A DNA stretch of 64,000 bases from Fallopia convolvulus (lineage: Eukaryota; Streptophyta; Magnoliopsida; Caryophyllales; Polygonaceae). The notes below the pieces were generated by a model. The model worked only from the letters and a program-made list of their open reading frames with translations, was not told the DNA's origin and searched no databases. The position numbers were made by a program, and so were the translations under genes. Positions 1 through 10,820 of this stretch are shown here, piece after piece. Each line of letters begins with the position of its first letter. The stretch's first letter is position 1. Location: contig OZ024724.1 in NCBI GenBank assembly GCA_964016875.1, positions 39,865,320 to 39,929,319 on the forward strand, in the 5' to 3' direction.

Positions 1-1549
1 CAATGCACTTGTATGAGTTGATATTGATGTTGTTGACGTTGATGTAGTTGATGTTGAAATTACTAATTGAAATTTGTAGTTGAATTCGATACTTATTTTC
101 AGATTGGCTAATATGTGTTCGGTAAAGGGTAATTGATGAATCTTAAATTTAATGTGAAAATAGGTGTAAGAAAGGAAGGAGAATTTCAACTAGGGTCAAA
201 TAAACACATATCAACTAGATAAGTACCTCTTCCCCTACTTAATTTTTTGTGCAAAATATCAATTAGTATCAACTACATAAATAGGTTTCAACTCTAACTA
301 CCGAACACTCACGCCAGTTGAAATTTTATAAGGTTCAACTACATAAACTCATTTCAACTAGCATATCAACACCAACGAACGTACCCTAGTTTCCTATTAT
401 TTTCTTTTTATTAAAAATTCTTAATTTCCAATTTTTTTTTGACAATTTACATACAAATTGCCAATTTATGACTATAATTTCCAATTATAAGTTACGTACA
501 AATCAAGCCAATGGTTTTTAGTTAGTTTATATTATAACTTCGCATTAATAGGATATTTACATAGAGTGAATCCATTTTTGTTACCAAATCTTAGATTTCA
601 AATTTATGATTATAATATATCTTTAGATTTCTAATAATAATAATTATTATTATTTAAAAAATTTTCATACAAATAATCAAGCCGATATCTTATTAATTTG
701 ACAATTATACAAAGTACATCATAGTCGAGGTATAAGATATTATTTTAACAAAAAAAGAAAAAATATTTTTTTCAAAAATATATTTGTTATATTTGCTAAT
801 TATTAATTAAACATCATAATAATATATCTAAAATACTAATATCATATTAATATATCCAAAATGACCCGGTGAATATTTCAATCTTGTGAATATCATATTA
901 AATATATATTTAATTTGTTATATTTGCTAACTCATTGCTTTGTTTTATTTCTTGTCAACCTATTTTTTTATTTTTTATTTTTTATACGAACACTAGCCTT
1001 GGAAAATACTTTGTACGTGGATAATAGATTTAATAGGCACGTGGGTCCTATCGAAAAAGCCACGTGTTGAGTATTCGAGTGAACTTGGCATTCGCGGCCG
1101 AAACTTTCCATTTATGCCCTTTCTCACATCCTTGTCTTGTGCGAGGACTGGATTCGCGCTAATTCTGTCCGCTTAGAAAAAATGAGTGCGTGGTATTTAT
1201 AAGGGATTTTTTTACCGTTAGTATCACGAATCATGGTTGCTCGTATCCAACGGCTAATTTTTCAAAATGTTGGTGTTGAACAGTCGCGAAAGCTGGATTT
1301 GCGAGAAGTTTTCACAATTCTAGGATTCGTGAATTTTTACAATTTTAGGATTCGTGAAAAACTGAGTTTTCACAATTCCAAGATTCGTGAAAAATGAATC
1401 TTGCCTTCACGGATTTCTTCGCCATAATTCTTCTAAAACCCCATTTTACTCTTTCACGAAATCGGATTCGCGCAAATCCTGCCTTCGTGAAAAATCATGT
1501 GTCCTTATAAACTTTTCAGTGTGCATAAATTAACACCCTAAGTTTTTCA
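1..1549. other. AT-rich intergenic DNA, no gene seen
   Basis: No open frame here shows a recognisable domain on either strand. The left 1 kb is AT-rich with short TTGATG-like repetition at its very start. At about 1310-1400 a short degenerate unit containing GATTCGTGAA recurs three times. CACGTG boxes lie near 1038 and 1061 but no gene start follows them closely. Confidence 0.6.
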
Positions 1550-1550
1550 G

Positions 1551-2490
1551 CTGGAAGTTGATTAAAGGAACGGTGCTGACAAATGGAGAGAGGTTCAGAC
1601 ACCACCTAGCGAATGCTGCAACCTGTGGGATTTGTAGCCAAGTTGATGAAGATTTTATCCATCTATTTTGGGACTGTACAGAAACCAGGAGCTATTGGAA
1701 TTCGATTACTCTTCCAATAAACAGGGATGCTGTCTTCAACTCTAACTTTGCTTCCTGGATCCGACTGAATCTTTTGTGTTCCTCTGTTTATTATAAAGAT
1801 ATTTTCATGGTCTTGTTCTTTTGCCACCCCTTTGTGGTGGGTTTGTAAATGGCGAAATAATGTTGTGTTTTGAAATGATGTTTTTGAAGGTTATAAACGG
1901 GATTTCATAATGCGTTAAGTGGTGGATTATAAGGAGGTCAACGGTCACGGTTTGAGCGATACATTAATTAGGAGCGTCCTCAAGAAAATTGGATGAAGAT
2001 CAATATTGATGGATCAGTTAAAGAAGGCATCTTGGGAGCAGCTGGAGGTGTCATACTCGATAGTGATGGACTTTGGTAGGTAGGTTTTGTTCATAATATT
2101 TGTATGTGCACTGTGCCTATGGCGGAACTTTGGGGCGCTTTGCAGGGTCTTTGTATCGCTTGGAACATGGGTTACATGAGGATTATTCTAGAACTAGATT
2201 CACAAGTAGTGATTCGATCAGCTGCTTGAAAGATTCGTACGTGGATCATTCTCACCCTCTTTTCAGTCTGGTATCTCAATGTCAAGGCTATTTACGAAGG
2301 AATTGGCTTGTCCATATCTGTCACACATTCAGAGAAGCAAATTCAGTTACGAATTTCCTAGCTTTGTTTAAATTTTTTTTTAGTTTAGTTCTAGCTTTTT
2401 ATATTGTGTGACCTACCTCAAGGTGTTTTGTCTTTTATTACTGAAGATGTAAGGTGACGGAAAATACTATCTTTCTTCTACCAAAAAAAA
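1551..2490 (+). mobile_element. 5'-truncated LINE remnant (zinc-binding RT region and RNase H end)
   Basis: The frame from about 1551 carries the Cys/His-rich region typical of the end of plant LINE ORF2 (residues CGICSQVDEDFIHLFWDC). After several frame breaks, an RNase H-like segment begins near 1990 (KINIDGSVKEG) and continues to about 2350. The 3' end has a short untranslated part and an A-tract at 2486-2493. Stops and frameshifts show it is dead. The family assignment rests on this domain order; the exact 5' truncation point is not visible. Confidence 0.75.
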
Positions 2491-2493
2491 AGA

Positions 2494-2996
2494 TGAAGCG
2501 TGTGTACGTGTTTCGATCAAACGGCTAGACAGCCAGGATTGCAGAATATGAAGGTACTCGTCCCATAGTTATATTTCAATGGCGGTATGTATAAGTGAAA
2601 TCAAGAAAAAGGCCGGTGCATGTGGTGCCGTGGTGGCACAATATATATAGTGCATGTCGTCCTGCGCCTCCTGGCGTTCCTGTACACGATATATTCCCTT
2701 TGTAAACGTGTACCTCTTTTGTTGTCAATTGTCAGTTCCGAGATTGCACACGTTATGCGTATCATTAAGGCTTTTTCACTTTTAGACAGAGGGCGGCCAT
2801 TTCATGTCATATTGCCTGCGTGAAGATATTCGATATTTTCCCTATGTTTTTTTTTAATATACTACTATATGTCGTCGTACGTACTATATATATGCGTGCT
2901 AATTGTTACAATTACAATATTTGGGAACTCAATTATATTTTAAGCATTGATTGTATCGTTTAATTTGAGTGGGGTACGGGTACGTTGCGTACATAG
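2494..2996. other. Upstream region of the defensin gene
   Basis: No gene is supported here. A 67-codon open frame (2620-2823) has no recognisable domain. The stretch becomes AT-rich toward 2996 and leads directly into the TATA box of the defensin gene, so it is probably its promoter. Confidence 0.5.
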
Positions 2997-3004
2997 TATA
3001 AATA
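2997..3004 (+). promoter_or_regulatory. TATA box of the defensin gene
   Basis: TATAAATA lies 50 bases upstream of the defensin ATG at 3054. A transcription start about 30 bases downstream would leave a leader of roughly 25 bases, normal for a plant defensin gene. Confidence 0.7.
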
Positions 3005-3053
3005 GGGTCACACTAGCTTCATTGTAGGCAATTAATATAGCAAGCTGTTAACA

Positions 3054-3380
3054 ATGGAGAGGAGGTCTTTTGCATTGTTTGTTCTCCTCCTAGTCGTCCT
3101 TGCTTCTCGTAAGATTTATTAATGCTAGCTAGATGAGGTCATTCATTACTGAATGTTTAATGTAAACTTTTTTTTGTATTTTTGTAATGCTTGTGTACGC
3201 ATTATATATGCAGAAGGAATAATGGAGGCGGAGGGAAGAATGTGCGAGTCGAAGAGCCACCACTACAGGGGAGCGTGCTTCCGAGACCACAACTGCGCCA
3301 TGATCTGCCGTACCGAAGGCTTCTCCGGCGGCAACTGCCGTGGCTTCCGCCGCCGCTGCTTCTGCACGCGCCGTTGCTAG
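3054..3380 (+). CDS. Plant defensin (gamma-thionin fold), two exons
   Basis: Exons are 3054-3108 and 3214-3380, joined by a 105-base phase-1 intron with a GTAAG donor and a TATATGCAG acceptor. The product is 73 residues. Residues 1-25 form a hydrophobic secretion signal, and the mature peptide probably begins near Arg27. Eight cysteines at 29, 40, 46, 50, 60, 67, 69 and 73 have spacing C-x10-C-x5-C-x3-C-x9-C-x6-C-x1-C-x3-C, the defensin signature. Gly39 before Cys40 and the TEGFSGGNC segment supply the conserved glycines and the gamma-core. The intron interrupting the signal peptide is typical of the family. There is no C-terminal acidic propeptide, so it should be a class I secreted peptide. 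The C-terminal half is rich in arginine (GFRRRC), suggesting a strongly cationic antimicrobial peptide. The start is the only ATG giving a signal peptide in frame. Its target is unknown. Confidence 0.93.
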
Positions 3381-3621
3381 CGAGATCGAACATATATGCA
3401 TGCCTGCATGCTTGTAGTTTTCATTTCCAATTTCATTCCTTTTGCTGTTTCGATCCATCTTTTGATTTGCATGTCGTCGTTTTTTGTTATTTCACCTTGG
3501 CTGGATTTTTAATGGTGTTGATCGCTACCAACTTTAGGTGTATTTGGATTTGTGTCACCTGTTTCGTCGTTTCTTCTCCGTGTGCAACTGCAAGCTGCAT
3601 GTAATCTCTTGTCTCATGTTT

Positions 3622-3627
3622 AATAAA
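3622..3627 (+). terminator. Probable polyadenylation signal of the defensin gene
   Basis: AATAAA lies about 240 bases after the defensin stop codon, in a T-rich 3' region, and is the first canonical signal downstream. Confidence 0.5.
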
Positions 3628-3724
3628 AAAGTCTTTTTGTCCTCATCTATTTGGGTATACGCTGTTTATTTTATTCCTTGTATATGTAATGTAAACCGGC
3701 GACTTTCAATATCAGTTATTCTTA

Positions 3725-3834
3725 CATGCGTGCCTCACTCACTAGTCACTATAGTCAGTCAGGGACAGGGTTGTAATTGTTAGAGCATCTAATAGTGGTA
3801 AAATCCCTGACTATAGTGAGTGAGCCACGCATGT
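3725..3834. repeat. Imperfect inverted repeat around a LINE insertion edge
   Basis: CATGCGTGCCTCACTCACT at about 3725 is matched on the opposite strand by AGTGAGTGAGCCACGCATG at about 3816. The arms extend inward through CTATAGTCAG...TCAGGGA and TCCCTGACTATAG, with the loop containing GAGCATCTAATAGTGG. This would fold into a stem of about 40 base pairs. It may be a small MITE-like fold-back; no target duplication was identified. Confidence 0.6.
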
Positions 3835-4399
3835 CGTCGAGCCAAAATTGGGTCCAGGTGAATACAGAAGGATCAATCCACCGCGACCTCACTACTACTG
3901 CATTGGCGGGAGCGATCCTTAAGAGATGAAGAGGGCGAATGGCTGGCGGGATTTGTATGCAATCTCGAGACATGCTCCGTACCGATAGTTGAGCTTTGGG
4001 GTATCTTTTACAGTCTGCGCATGGCGTGGGATACGTGACACCGTCGGGTGGTCCTCGAATCTGACTCTCAACTGATCATCGGCCTCCTAAATGCCGATAT
4101 CCACCCATCACATCCAATTAATAGCCTGGTACTCCATTGCCAAAGCTTTTTGTGTAGGGATTGGGTATTCCAGTTCCAAAACATCTAGCGGAAAGCCAAC
4201 CGAGTCGCCGACTTCCTCGCTTCTCACGCACATAGCTTGTCTTGGGTATCACGACCTATGTACTCCCCCGAGAGGGTCTTTTGCCTTATTACTTGACAAT
4301 GTGAAGGGGGTGGGTTTCGGCTTTCCCCTGGCGTTTGCCAAACTAGCCTTGTTCTAATAAATTACAGGGAGTCCTTTCTCCCACTTGACCCAAAAAAAA
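3831..4399 (+). mobile_element. LINE 3'-end remnant (RNase H region)
   Basis: The plus strand encodes, in broken frames, an RNase H-type domain of plant LINEs: WVQVNTEGS near 3850, VELWGIFYSLRMAWD near 3990, and LESDSQLIIGLLNADIHPS near 4055. It ends in an untranslated part and an A-tract at 4392-4399. It resembles the 1551-2490 fragment in organisation but differs in sequence. The two LINE ends flank the defensin gene, which has an intron and so did not itself arise by retroposition. Confidence 0.75.
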
Positions 4400-4664
4400 T
4401 GTCCATACTATATATTATCTTGAAACTGGAAGCATAGTTTCAATTTAAAGATATTATAATGTGATTTTGCATCGAGTACATAGAAAAAAATGATGTAACC
4501 GAACGCAAATCTTGAGTCCTTGGATTTCACTTTTATATGAAAAGAAACATTTCCAAAGTGAAAGCTGTTGTTATCATTGCTCATATGGTTTGCTGCTAAC
4601 CTGCGTCTCTTCAAGTTCAAAATTGATAATAGCTGAATCCTTTTCTTTCACTATAAATGTGCTT

Positions 4665-7600
4665 TCAATTTGAGGTTGGACCTTGTTCATCATCTCCAAA
4701 CAGATCATCATATGCAACAGGAACCCTAATCCTTTCGTAGACAGACACTCGCTTCTCTTCAGACTTGGGTTGTTCATGCTGGTCTTGCTTTGGTGTCTTT
4801 GGGTTCTGGGAATCGCTTGGAAGGCTTTGTTTGACATCATTCTCAGCTTCTTCAATTGGTTCCATTTGAGAAACATCGTCATTCTTTGTAACAGGATGAA
4901 CGTTGCTTGACTGCCTAAATTGCTTCTGTAGAATGGGAAATCAAGCAAGTTAATTACACATTGCATTCACCGAGTTAAACAACACATTAAGCATGTTAAC
5001 AATCTCATGTCAGGCAAGTGAAGTTGATTAGACAAGTAAGAAAAAACATATATGATATCTGAAAAAACAAGGATAAAAAATGCTCATCAACACAGAATTA
5101 GAAATGAATATTTTCAGTCTCTTTGCACTCCATCTTATCTATTGCATAATCTACAGCTACAAGCAGACGGAAAATTAATAGACTCGGATCAGAATAGCAA
5201 AGTTATACCAGATCATTAATATACTCCAATAGACAAAATCAACAGGATGAACCAACTAGCCATGGCAGAGCAATAAAAAAGTAAACTAAAATAAAGTCTC
5301 TTCTCTATATTTTTGTCCTACCACAACTTCACCCTAAACAGTTGCCATTTCATGATACTTCCAATATATAGACTGTTTGTTAAGGATTTCTATTCTGATG
5401 AGAGTGGACCCTCTTTATGATGGGTTCTAACTTAGGTTATCATTCATATCATAACTAAACCATTTATATGCAATTCATATATATCTTCATCAACACAAAA
5501 GAGAAGAGTGAGTAGTACTCAAAGAGAACAAGGAATATGTAGTAATAAATGCAAGATCAATACAGATGAAGTTTAAGAGCTTTGCTAACCTCAAACTCTC
5601 TCCCCTTTTTCATTATCTCTCTATAGGCATTTGGTTCCCTTGTTTTCAGTACATTCCACAATATGCCACCTCCACTACGGAATCGTTTACCATCAGCAGT
5701 CTTCTGACCTCCACAAGCCTGAATTGTGTCTACCTGCAACAGTATATCAGAAACACAGATGTAAGAATGTACACAAGTGCAGTATGTAACCAAATCACAG
5801 TTTACCACAAATAAAAATAGCAAACACATATTGTACCCGATTAACGGCATCTTCACAAAGCTTTAGTGGAGTATTTCAGGATATCCATTCAAATTTATTC
5901 ATACTGACAAAATAGCTTGTTGAAGACATCCAAACATATTAGACACCTTTCTCAAACATCAATAAAGATGAATATCACAAAAAAACAGATCAAGGCAGGC
6001 GATTAAACACAAGGAGAAATTCATCTAATCTAACTCAGACATAACGCTCATTCTAACTTAGCATAGCAAGCAAAGAATCACAATGACATCAAGTTTATCA
6101 CAAGCCAAGGAGCATTTGATTTACCTTTAAGCTGAACATAATCAAACTATTCTAAAGATTTAACTTTATTATTCAATATGCAAAAGGACGGGTGAAGTTT
6201 TCATTAGTATTTTATCAGGCCAAAATTCAGTATCAACAGTTGTATAGTGCAAAATTATTCATCAAGTGCATCTTGGGTCAGAAATCTGCAGAGCTGAATG
6301 CATAGATGCGTTTGCAATAAGGCATCAGCAAGGACGAATCACATTATGAATACAAAGAAAGCAACCATTACAAACTGAGCAGAGATCAACTCTTTGCTTG
6401 GAAGTCCATGAAACATTTAGTATTTATCATAGTATTGGAATATTAAGCAAATTTATAAAAGGGCATTTAGCAGGGTCTGAGAAAACAGCAACATCAGCCT
6501 ATACACGAAAAGGAATTGAACATTGTATAGGCACAGTTATACAACATTGAGTCAAGATTAAAATGTTTATGACAATGAATAGGTAGCATAGGAGGAAGTA
6601 TAAAATTACACGAGGAACACCAGTCATTGGATCATGGCTGTGTTTAGGATCTTTATAGAAGCTTAGTTCGTTATCCCAAGAAAACACACACTACACACTT
6701 TAGCTTAAGCTCCTAAAAATGGTTAAATTCTCATTTTAGCTTGTTGTCCAAGCAAACCCATAGTGAACAACTAGGTAAGAATAACCAAAAAAATAGGAGA
6801 TCAACAAGCATTGAACAAAAACAAAACAAAACGATTAATCCCAATGAGTAATAAATAAGAAACTAGTTACATACAGCCATATCTCATGCTTAGAATAGTT
6901 TAAACAAACAGAAAGATATTCTTAGAAAAGGTGGATTGGGTAGAGCGATGGAAACTGCTATATCTCATGCGGAATATAACTTTTTTTTATTGTTTAGACA
7001 TAATGCAGATTGCAGACTCCTCATATGTCCCAAAAAAATGTACACACTCCTCGTAGCATTACAAGCACCACATACCTCTTTCACAAGGTCACAGAAGGCA
7101 GAGATTCCGAGACAGCCAACAGCGCTATATACAAGGTACGACTTCTTCTCTTTCAATCGCCTGCAAACATCTAAGACCAGCCTGACAATCAAAAGGAACT
7201 TGTAATTAGGTTCCCATCTTGATGTGTGATCATCTAAATTTTGATCAATGACTGATTAGTTATCAACTCTATCATTAGAAAGAAATTCTTTCAAGTTTTA
7301 ACAGCATAACATACTATTGCTAATGAGGCCACAGGTCACTAATAAAGAAAAAACATGCTGATAAATCACTTACAAGGCCCATTTAACGACCATCCAAACA
7401 GACCTCATAGTGAGTGAGCATCAGCAAATCACTAATCTCTCTAAGCAAAAGGCTATAAGCTCGGGATATGTTAGTACAACTCAAAATGCCAAGGAAAGGC
7501 AACTACAGCAACAATCTTTCGGTAAAATTTTATGTAGCCAAGAATTTCACTACAAAAGTTAATGGGAAGATAGATATATGCTAAGGCTAATTAGCCAAAT

Positions 7601-8253
7601 TAACTGGAAGTAAAAAATTAGTAAAGTTAACTAGAAGAATTTCACTACAAGAATTTCAGTAAAATTCAATGTAGCCAAGAATCAGTAAAATTTTATGTAG
7701 CCAAGAATTTTTCTAAGCAAAGGATAAGCAGAGGCTGCATTAAGCTGCTAACCATCAATAATACAATCTTCACCTAAAACATACAAAATATAACTGGATA
7801 TAGCAAACATTAACTAACCTAAACTTAAGATGCAATAACAAATATAAATCCACCTTGAATAGAAGAAGGCAAACAAACAAAATTCATTACACAATAGGAT
7901 AATCCTAATATAGAAATGTCAAGAGACGCAAAGTAGACAAGTAGAAGAAAGCAAAAAGGAACGAAGAGAAAATATATCTTGCAAACCAGATCACACCTGT
8001 TTACATCTGTGACATCGGATCCAGGAATGTACTTCTTTTTCTTGTTTTTCTTCTTATTGTTTCTACGTTTGCGGTTTTTACTCATTGTAGAAGTATTTCC
8101 TTCGTTGTGATTTTCAATAATAATTTCTCCTGATTCAGCATGTGAGTTTTGCACCTCCACCAACTCTCCTTCCTCTACATCAAGCATATCAACATCGTCT
8201 TCCAAGAGGTCCTCCTCTTGGATGACATCTAAGATGCTCTCTCCATCCTCCAT
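4665..8253 (-). CDS. PHAX: PHAX-like phosphorylated adaptor for RNA export (RNA_GG_bind domain)
   Basis: Coding exons in gene order are 8253-7997, 7181-7076, 5733-5590 and 4925-4665, giving 255 residues with GT-AG borders throughout. Residues 1-50 are strongly acidic. Residues 59-74 are a lysine/arginine run (KNRKRRNNKKKNKKKK), a likely nuclear localisation signal. The PHAX RNA-binding domain spans about 86-170: helical RRLKEKKSYLVYSAVG, then CGGQKTADGKRFRSGGGI (128-145), which matches the Gly-rich RNA-contact loop of animal PHAX, then a basic helix. The C-terminal 85 residues are polar and low in complexity, with a conserved-looking VYERIRVPVAYDDLFGDD end. In animals PHAX bridges capped U snRNA, the cap-binding complex and the exportin CRM1; the plant role is inferred. 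A 5'UTR intron probably ends just before the ATG. Introns 2 and 3 contain no other coding sequence. Confidence 0.88.
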
Positions 8254-8918
8254 GCCACCTATAAGGAGAATAAAAGATAAAGCTGATGAAATAAACACCC
8301 ACTCATAACACGAAGCCAGATAGAATTCTGAAGATATACATAGCATATTTGCAACAGAGCTTCTGCTATAAGCTTGTATGATATGCAAGAGCAAAGAGTT
8401 TCCAACAAAACAAAATCATCAGCCAGCAAGTTTTTGTTTCATATGCAGGATTAGTCGCTAATGTAAAACACATAAATATAAATTGCCATTAGCGTATTGA
8501 TTCTATGCAGTGGCGGAGGAAGATGGGCGTGGCGGCCGGGAATCTCAGCCAGCGCCAGTGGCAAAAAACAAGTGAAAATTTGGATCATTCTCAATTGAGA
8601 AATAAGAACCACGGTTGACATAAAGACATTAGGAAACAAAATTCAATTGAGAACGACAAGTTCAAACCGATCATTTTGGAGACGAGATTGTAGACTTTGA
8701 CGAGGCAGAGAAGATAGGCCGGGGGTGAAGAATTCGAAACTTTCTCCCGAGTCCGTCGGTTCCGTCCTGATTCTCTCTGGTTCTGCTTCTGGTTTCCTAG
8801 GGCTGTTTATCAGTGGAATGAAACTTGGGCTTGTTTAAAGACGGGCCCGCCAGACCAAAAAAATAGAATAAAAGGAAAAAAAAAAAGCTCGTGATTTTTT
8901 TGAGGGAAAAATCTATAA
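8254..8918 (-). promoter_or_regulatory. 5' untranslated region and promoter of the PHAX-like gene
   Basis: No open frame with a domain is present. An acceptor-like TTCTCCTTATAG lies directly before the sequence leading into the ATG, which suggests a 5'UTR intron. The stretch around 8690-8860 is richer in GC and is a reasonable transcription start zone. No TATA box was assigned. Confidence 0.4.
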
Positions 8919-9272
8919 GAGCATCCCCAAGAGTTTTTTCATAATTTTCTTTAAAATGAAAAATCAAAAGACATATTCTCCAAAATTATTTTAGTTTAAC
9001 TCCAACAGTTTTTCTATCTTAAATATTTTTATATTTAATATATACAAAAATATCCTAGAAAAAAGTATAAAAAATAAATCAACCAATCAAAAGTTGTCAT
9101 GATAGAACTTGCAATTAATGTCTTCCCTAAATTATTTTGGAGAATTCCCCAAATATAGGGAAAGGAACTCATTTTTTTGAGAAATCCCTATAATAGAGAT
9201 TGAGTGAAAACTTGTATCATATTCTCCATATTCACATTTTTCAAGAATATAAGGAAGCTCTTGGGGATGCTC
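8919..9272. mobile_element. MITE, Tourist/Harbinger-like
   Basis: The terminal inverted repeats GAGCATCCCCAAGAG (8919-8933) and CTCTTGGGGATGCTC (9258-9272) are perfect. The element is flanked by TAA on both sides (8916-8918 and 9273-9275), the 3-bp target duplication typical of PIF/Harbinger elements. The interior is AT-rich and noncoding. It lies about 670 bases upstream of the PHAX-like start codon. Confidence 0.85.
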
Positions 9273-9281
9273 TAATACATA

Positions 9282-9516
9282 CTCCCTCCGTATAAGTCTA
9301 CTTGTCTTTTAAACATTTTACACATATATTAAGGCAAGAGCTAATATTACCACATTACCCCTATAATCTATCTACTTTATTTCTTGAGATGTGTGTGTGC
9401 AATTAATTGCATGGGTTGTTTGAGGGTAAAGTTGGAAAATTTTGGATAAAATACTTAAAAAGACAAGTAGACAACTAGTTAAGGCTAGAAAGACAAATAG
9501 ACTTATACGGAGGGAG
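9282..9516. mobile_element. Stowaway-type MITE
   Basis: It begins CTCCCTCCGTATAAGTCTA and ends with the reverse complement TAGACTTATACGGAGGGAG. The flanking dinucleotide is TA on both sides (9280-9281 and 9517-9518). These are the hallmark ends of plant Tc1/mariner Stowaway MITEs. It starts only nine bases after the preceding Harbinger-like MITE. Confidence 0.9.
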
Positions 9517-9868
9517 TATATAATTTTGTGTACATAAACACACTTAGTGCACTTGATTATAATTCACTATTCATTTTATTAAAAAAATTCATCTATATAT
9601 TTATTATTGCAAAATAATTTTGACCATATTTAATACACTTAATCACAAGCAAATTCCTATTTTGAAATATTTAAATAATAAATGAGTTTTGAGTCTCATT
9701 TCAACTAATTGCTATATTGAGTTCTTAAATAAAATTTTAGTTAAAATCTATAATCTATATACATATAACATTTAAAATTTATGTATAACGTGCATTTGCT
9801 ATACATATTTAATTTATGAAAATCATCTCATTTTTTATAATGTCAATTATATTAGAAGATAAAACAAT

Positions 9869-9940
9869 CTCCTTAGCTCAATGGTTAAAGCCATGAAATT
9901 GTATTAAAAGGTCTAAGGTTCATGGACTCGATTAATCATT
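9869..9940 (+). repeat. tRNA-like sequence with A and B boxes (possible SINE head)
   Basis: TTAGCTCAATGG (9873-9884) resembles an RNA polymerase III A box. GGTTCATGGACTC (9917-9929) resembles a B box at the right distance. The ends do not pair as an acceptor stem, so it is not a functional tRNA. A SINE or a decayed tRNA copy are the likely explanations. Confidence 0.35.
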
Positions 9941-10084
9941 TTTGAAAATATTTTTAATAACCCAATGAACTCATGCTAAAATCTATATAAAAAAATTCTA
10001 TCAAATGCAAATGCAACATGGAAAACATATTTTTCCAAAGTAAATTTTCTATAATAGTTTTTGCTTACTATCCTAAAAAAATTC

Positions 10085-10820
10085 CATGATAGTGGACACT
10101 GGACACCATATAATTCAGCATTATATTTTAAAATTAAAATTTAAAAAAATATTTCATTCATAATATATAACGCATTTTTTCGGTCTAAAAATCTAATAAG
10201 TATTATAAGTATTTTAATATATAATATGGATGTACACTTATACATTGAGATTCTACTATGATGTTTATTCTCATATGTATACTTATTACCTAGATTTATT
10301 ATGCGTAATTAAACCCATATTTATGTGTATATTTGACTCATTATATATTCCATGTATTAACATATATATTTGGCCAAAACTAAACTTTTCAAACTTTTCT
10401 AATATAGATTTTATTTACAACTCTTCAAAAAATTTATGATAGTGGATATTATATAATTCAACATATATTATATTTTAAATTATAAATTTAACATATATTA
10501 TTACATATTTTCATCAAAATATCTAACAATTTTTTTTGTCAAAAAACCTAACAATTAGTATAAATATTTTAATATATAATATGAATGTACACATAGAGAT
10601 TCTCATAAGATTCTTATCATATGTATATTTATTATCCACATTTATTATACATCTAATTACACTCATATTTATGTGTATTTTCAACTCATTGTATTTCATG
10701 TACACATAGAAATTCTCCTAGGATGCTTATTCTCATATGTGCACTTATTATCCACATTTACTACATCTACTTACAACCATATTTATGTGTATATTTGACT
10801 CATTATATTCCATGTAATAG
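10085..10820 (+). repeat. Degenerate tandem repeat, AT-rich
   Basis: A unit containing ATGATAGTGGA...ATATAATTCA and then TACACATAGAGATTCT...CATATTTATGTGTATATTTGACTCATTATA recurs. Copies begin near 10085 and 10437, and a shorter third copy covers about 10700-10815. The open frames in this stretch are by-products of low complexity. Confidence 0.65.

Noticed and set aside
2620..2823. 67-codon open frame upstream of the defensin
   Set aside because: No domain or splice context; it lies in the promoter of the defensin gene.
6499..6687. Possible extra exon of the PHAX-like gene (minus frame with KHSHDPMTGVPRV)
   Set aside because: Exons 2 and 3 join in phase 0 and give a continuous RNA-binding domain without it. 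The nearest splice-like sites would give a 50-base exon that breaks the frame.
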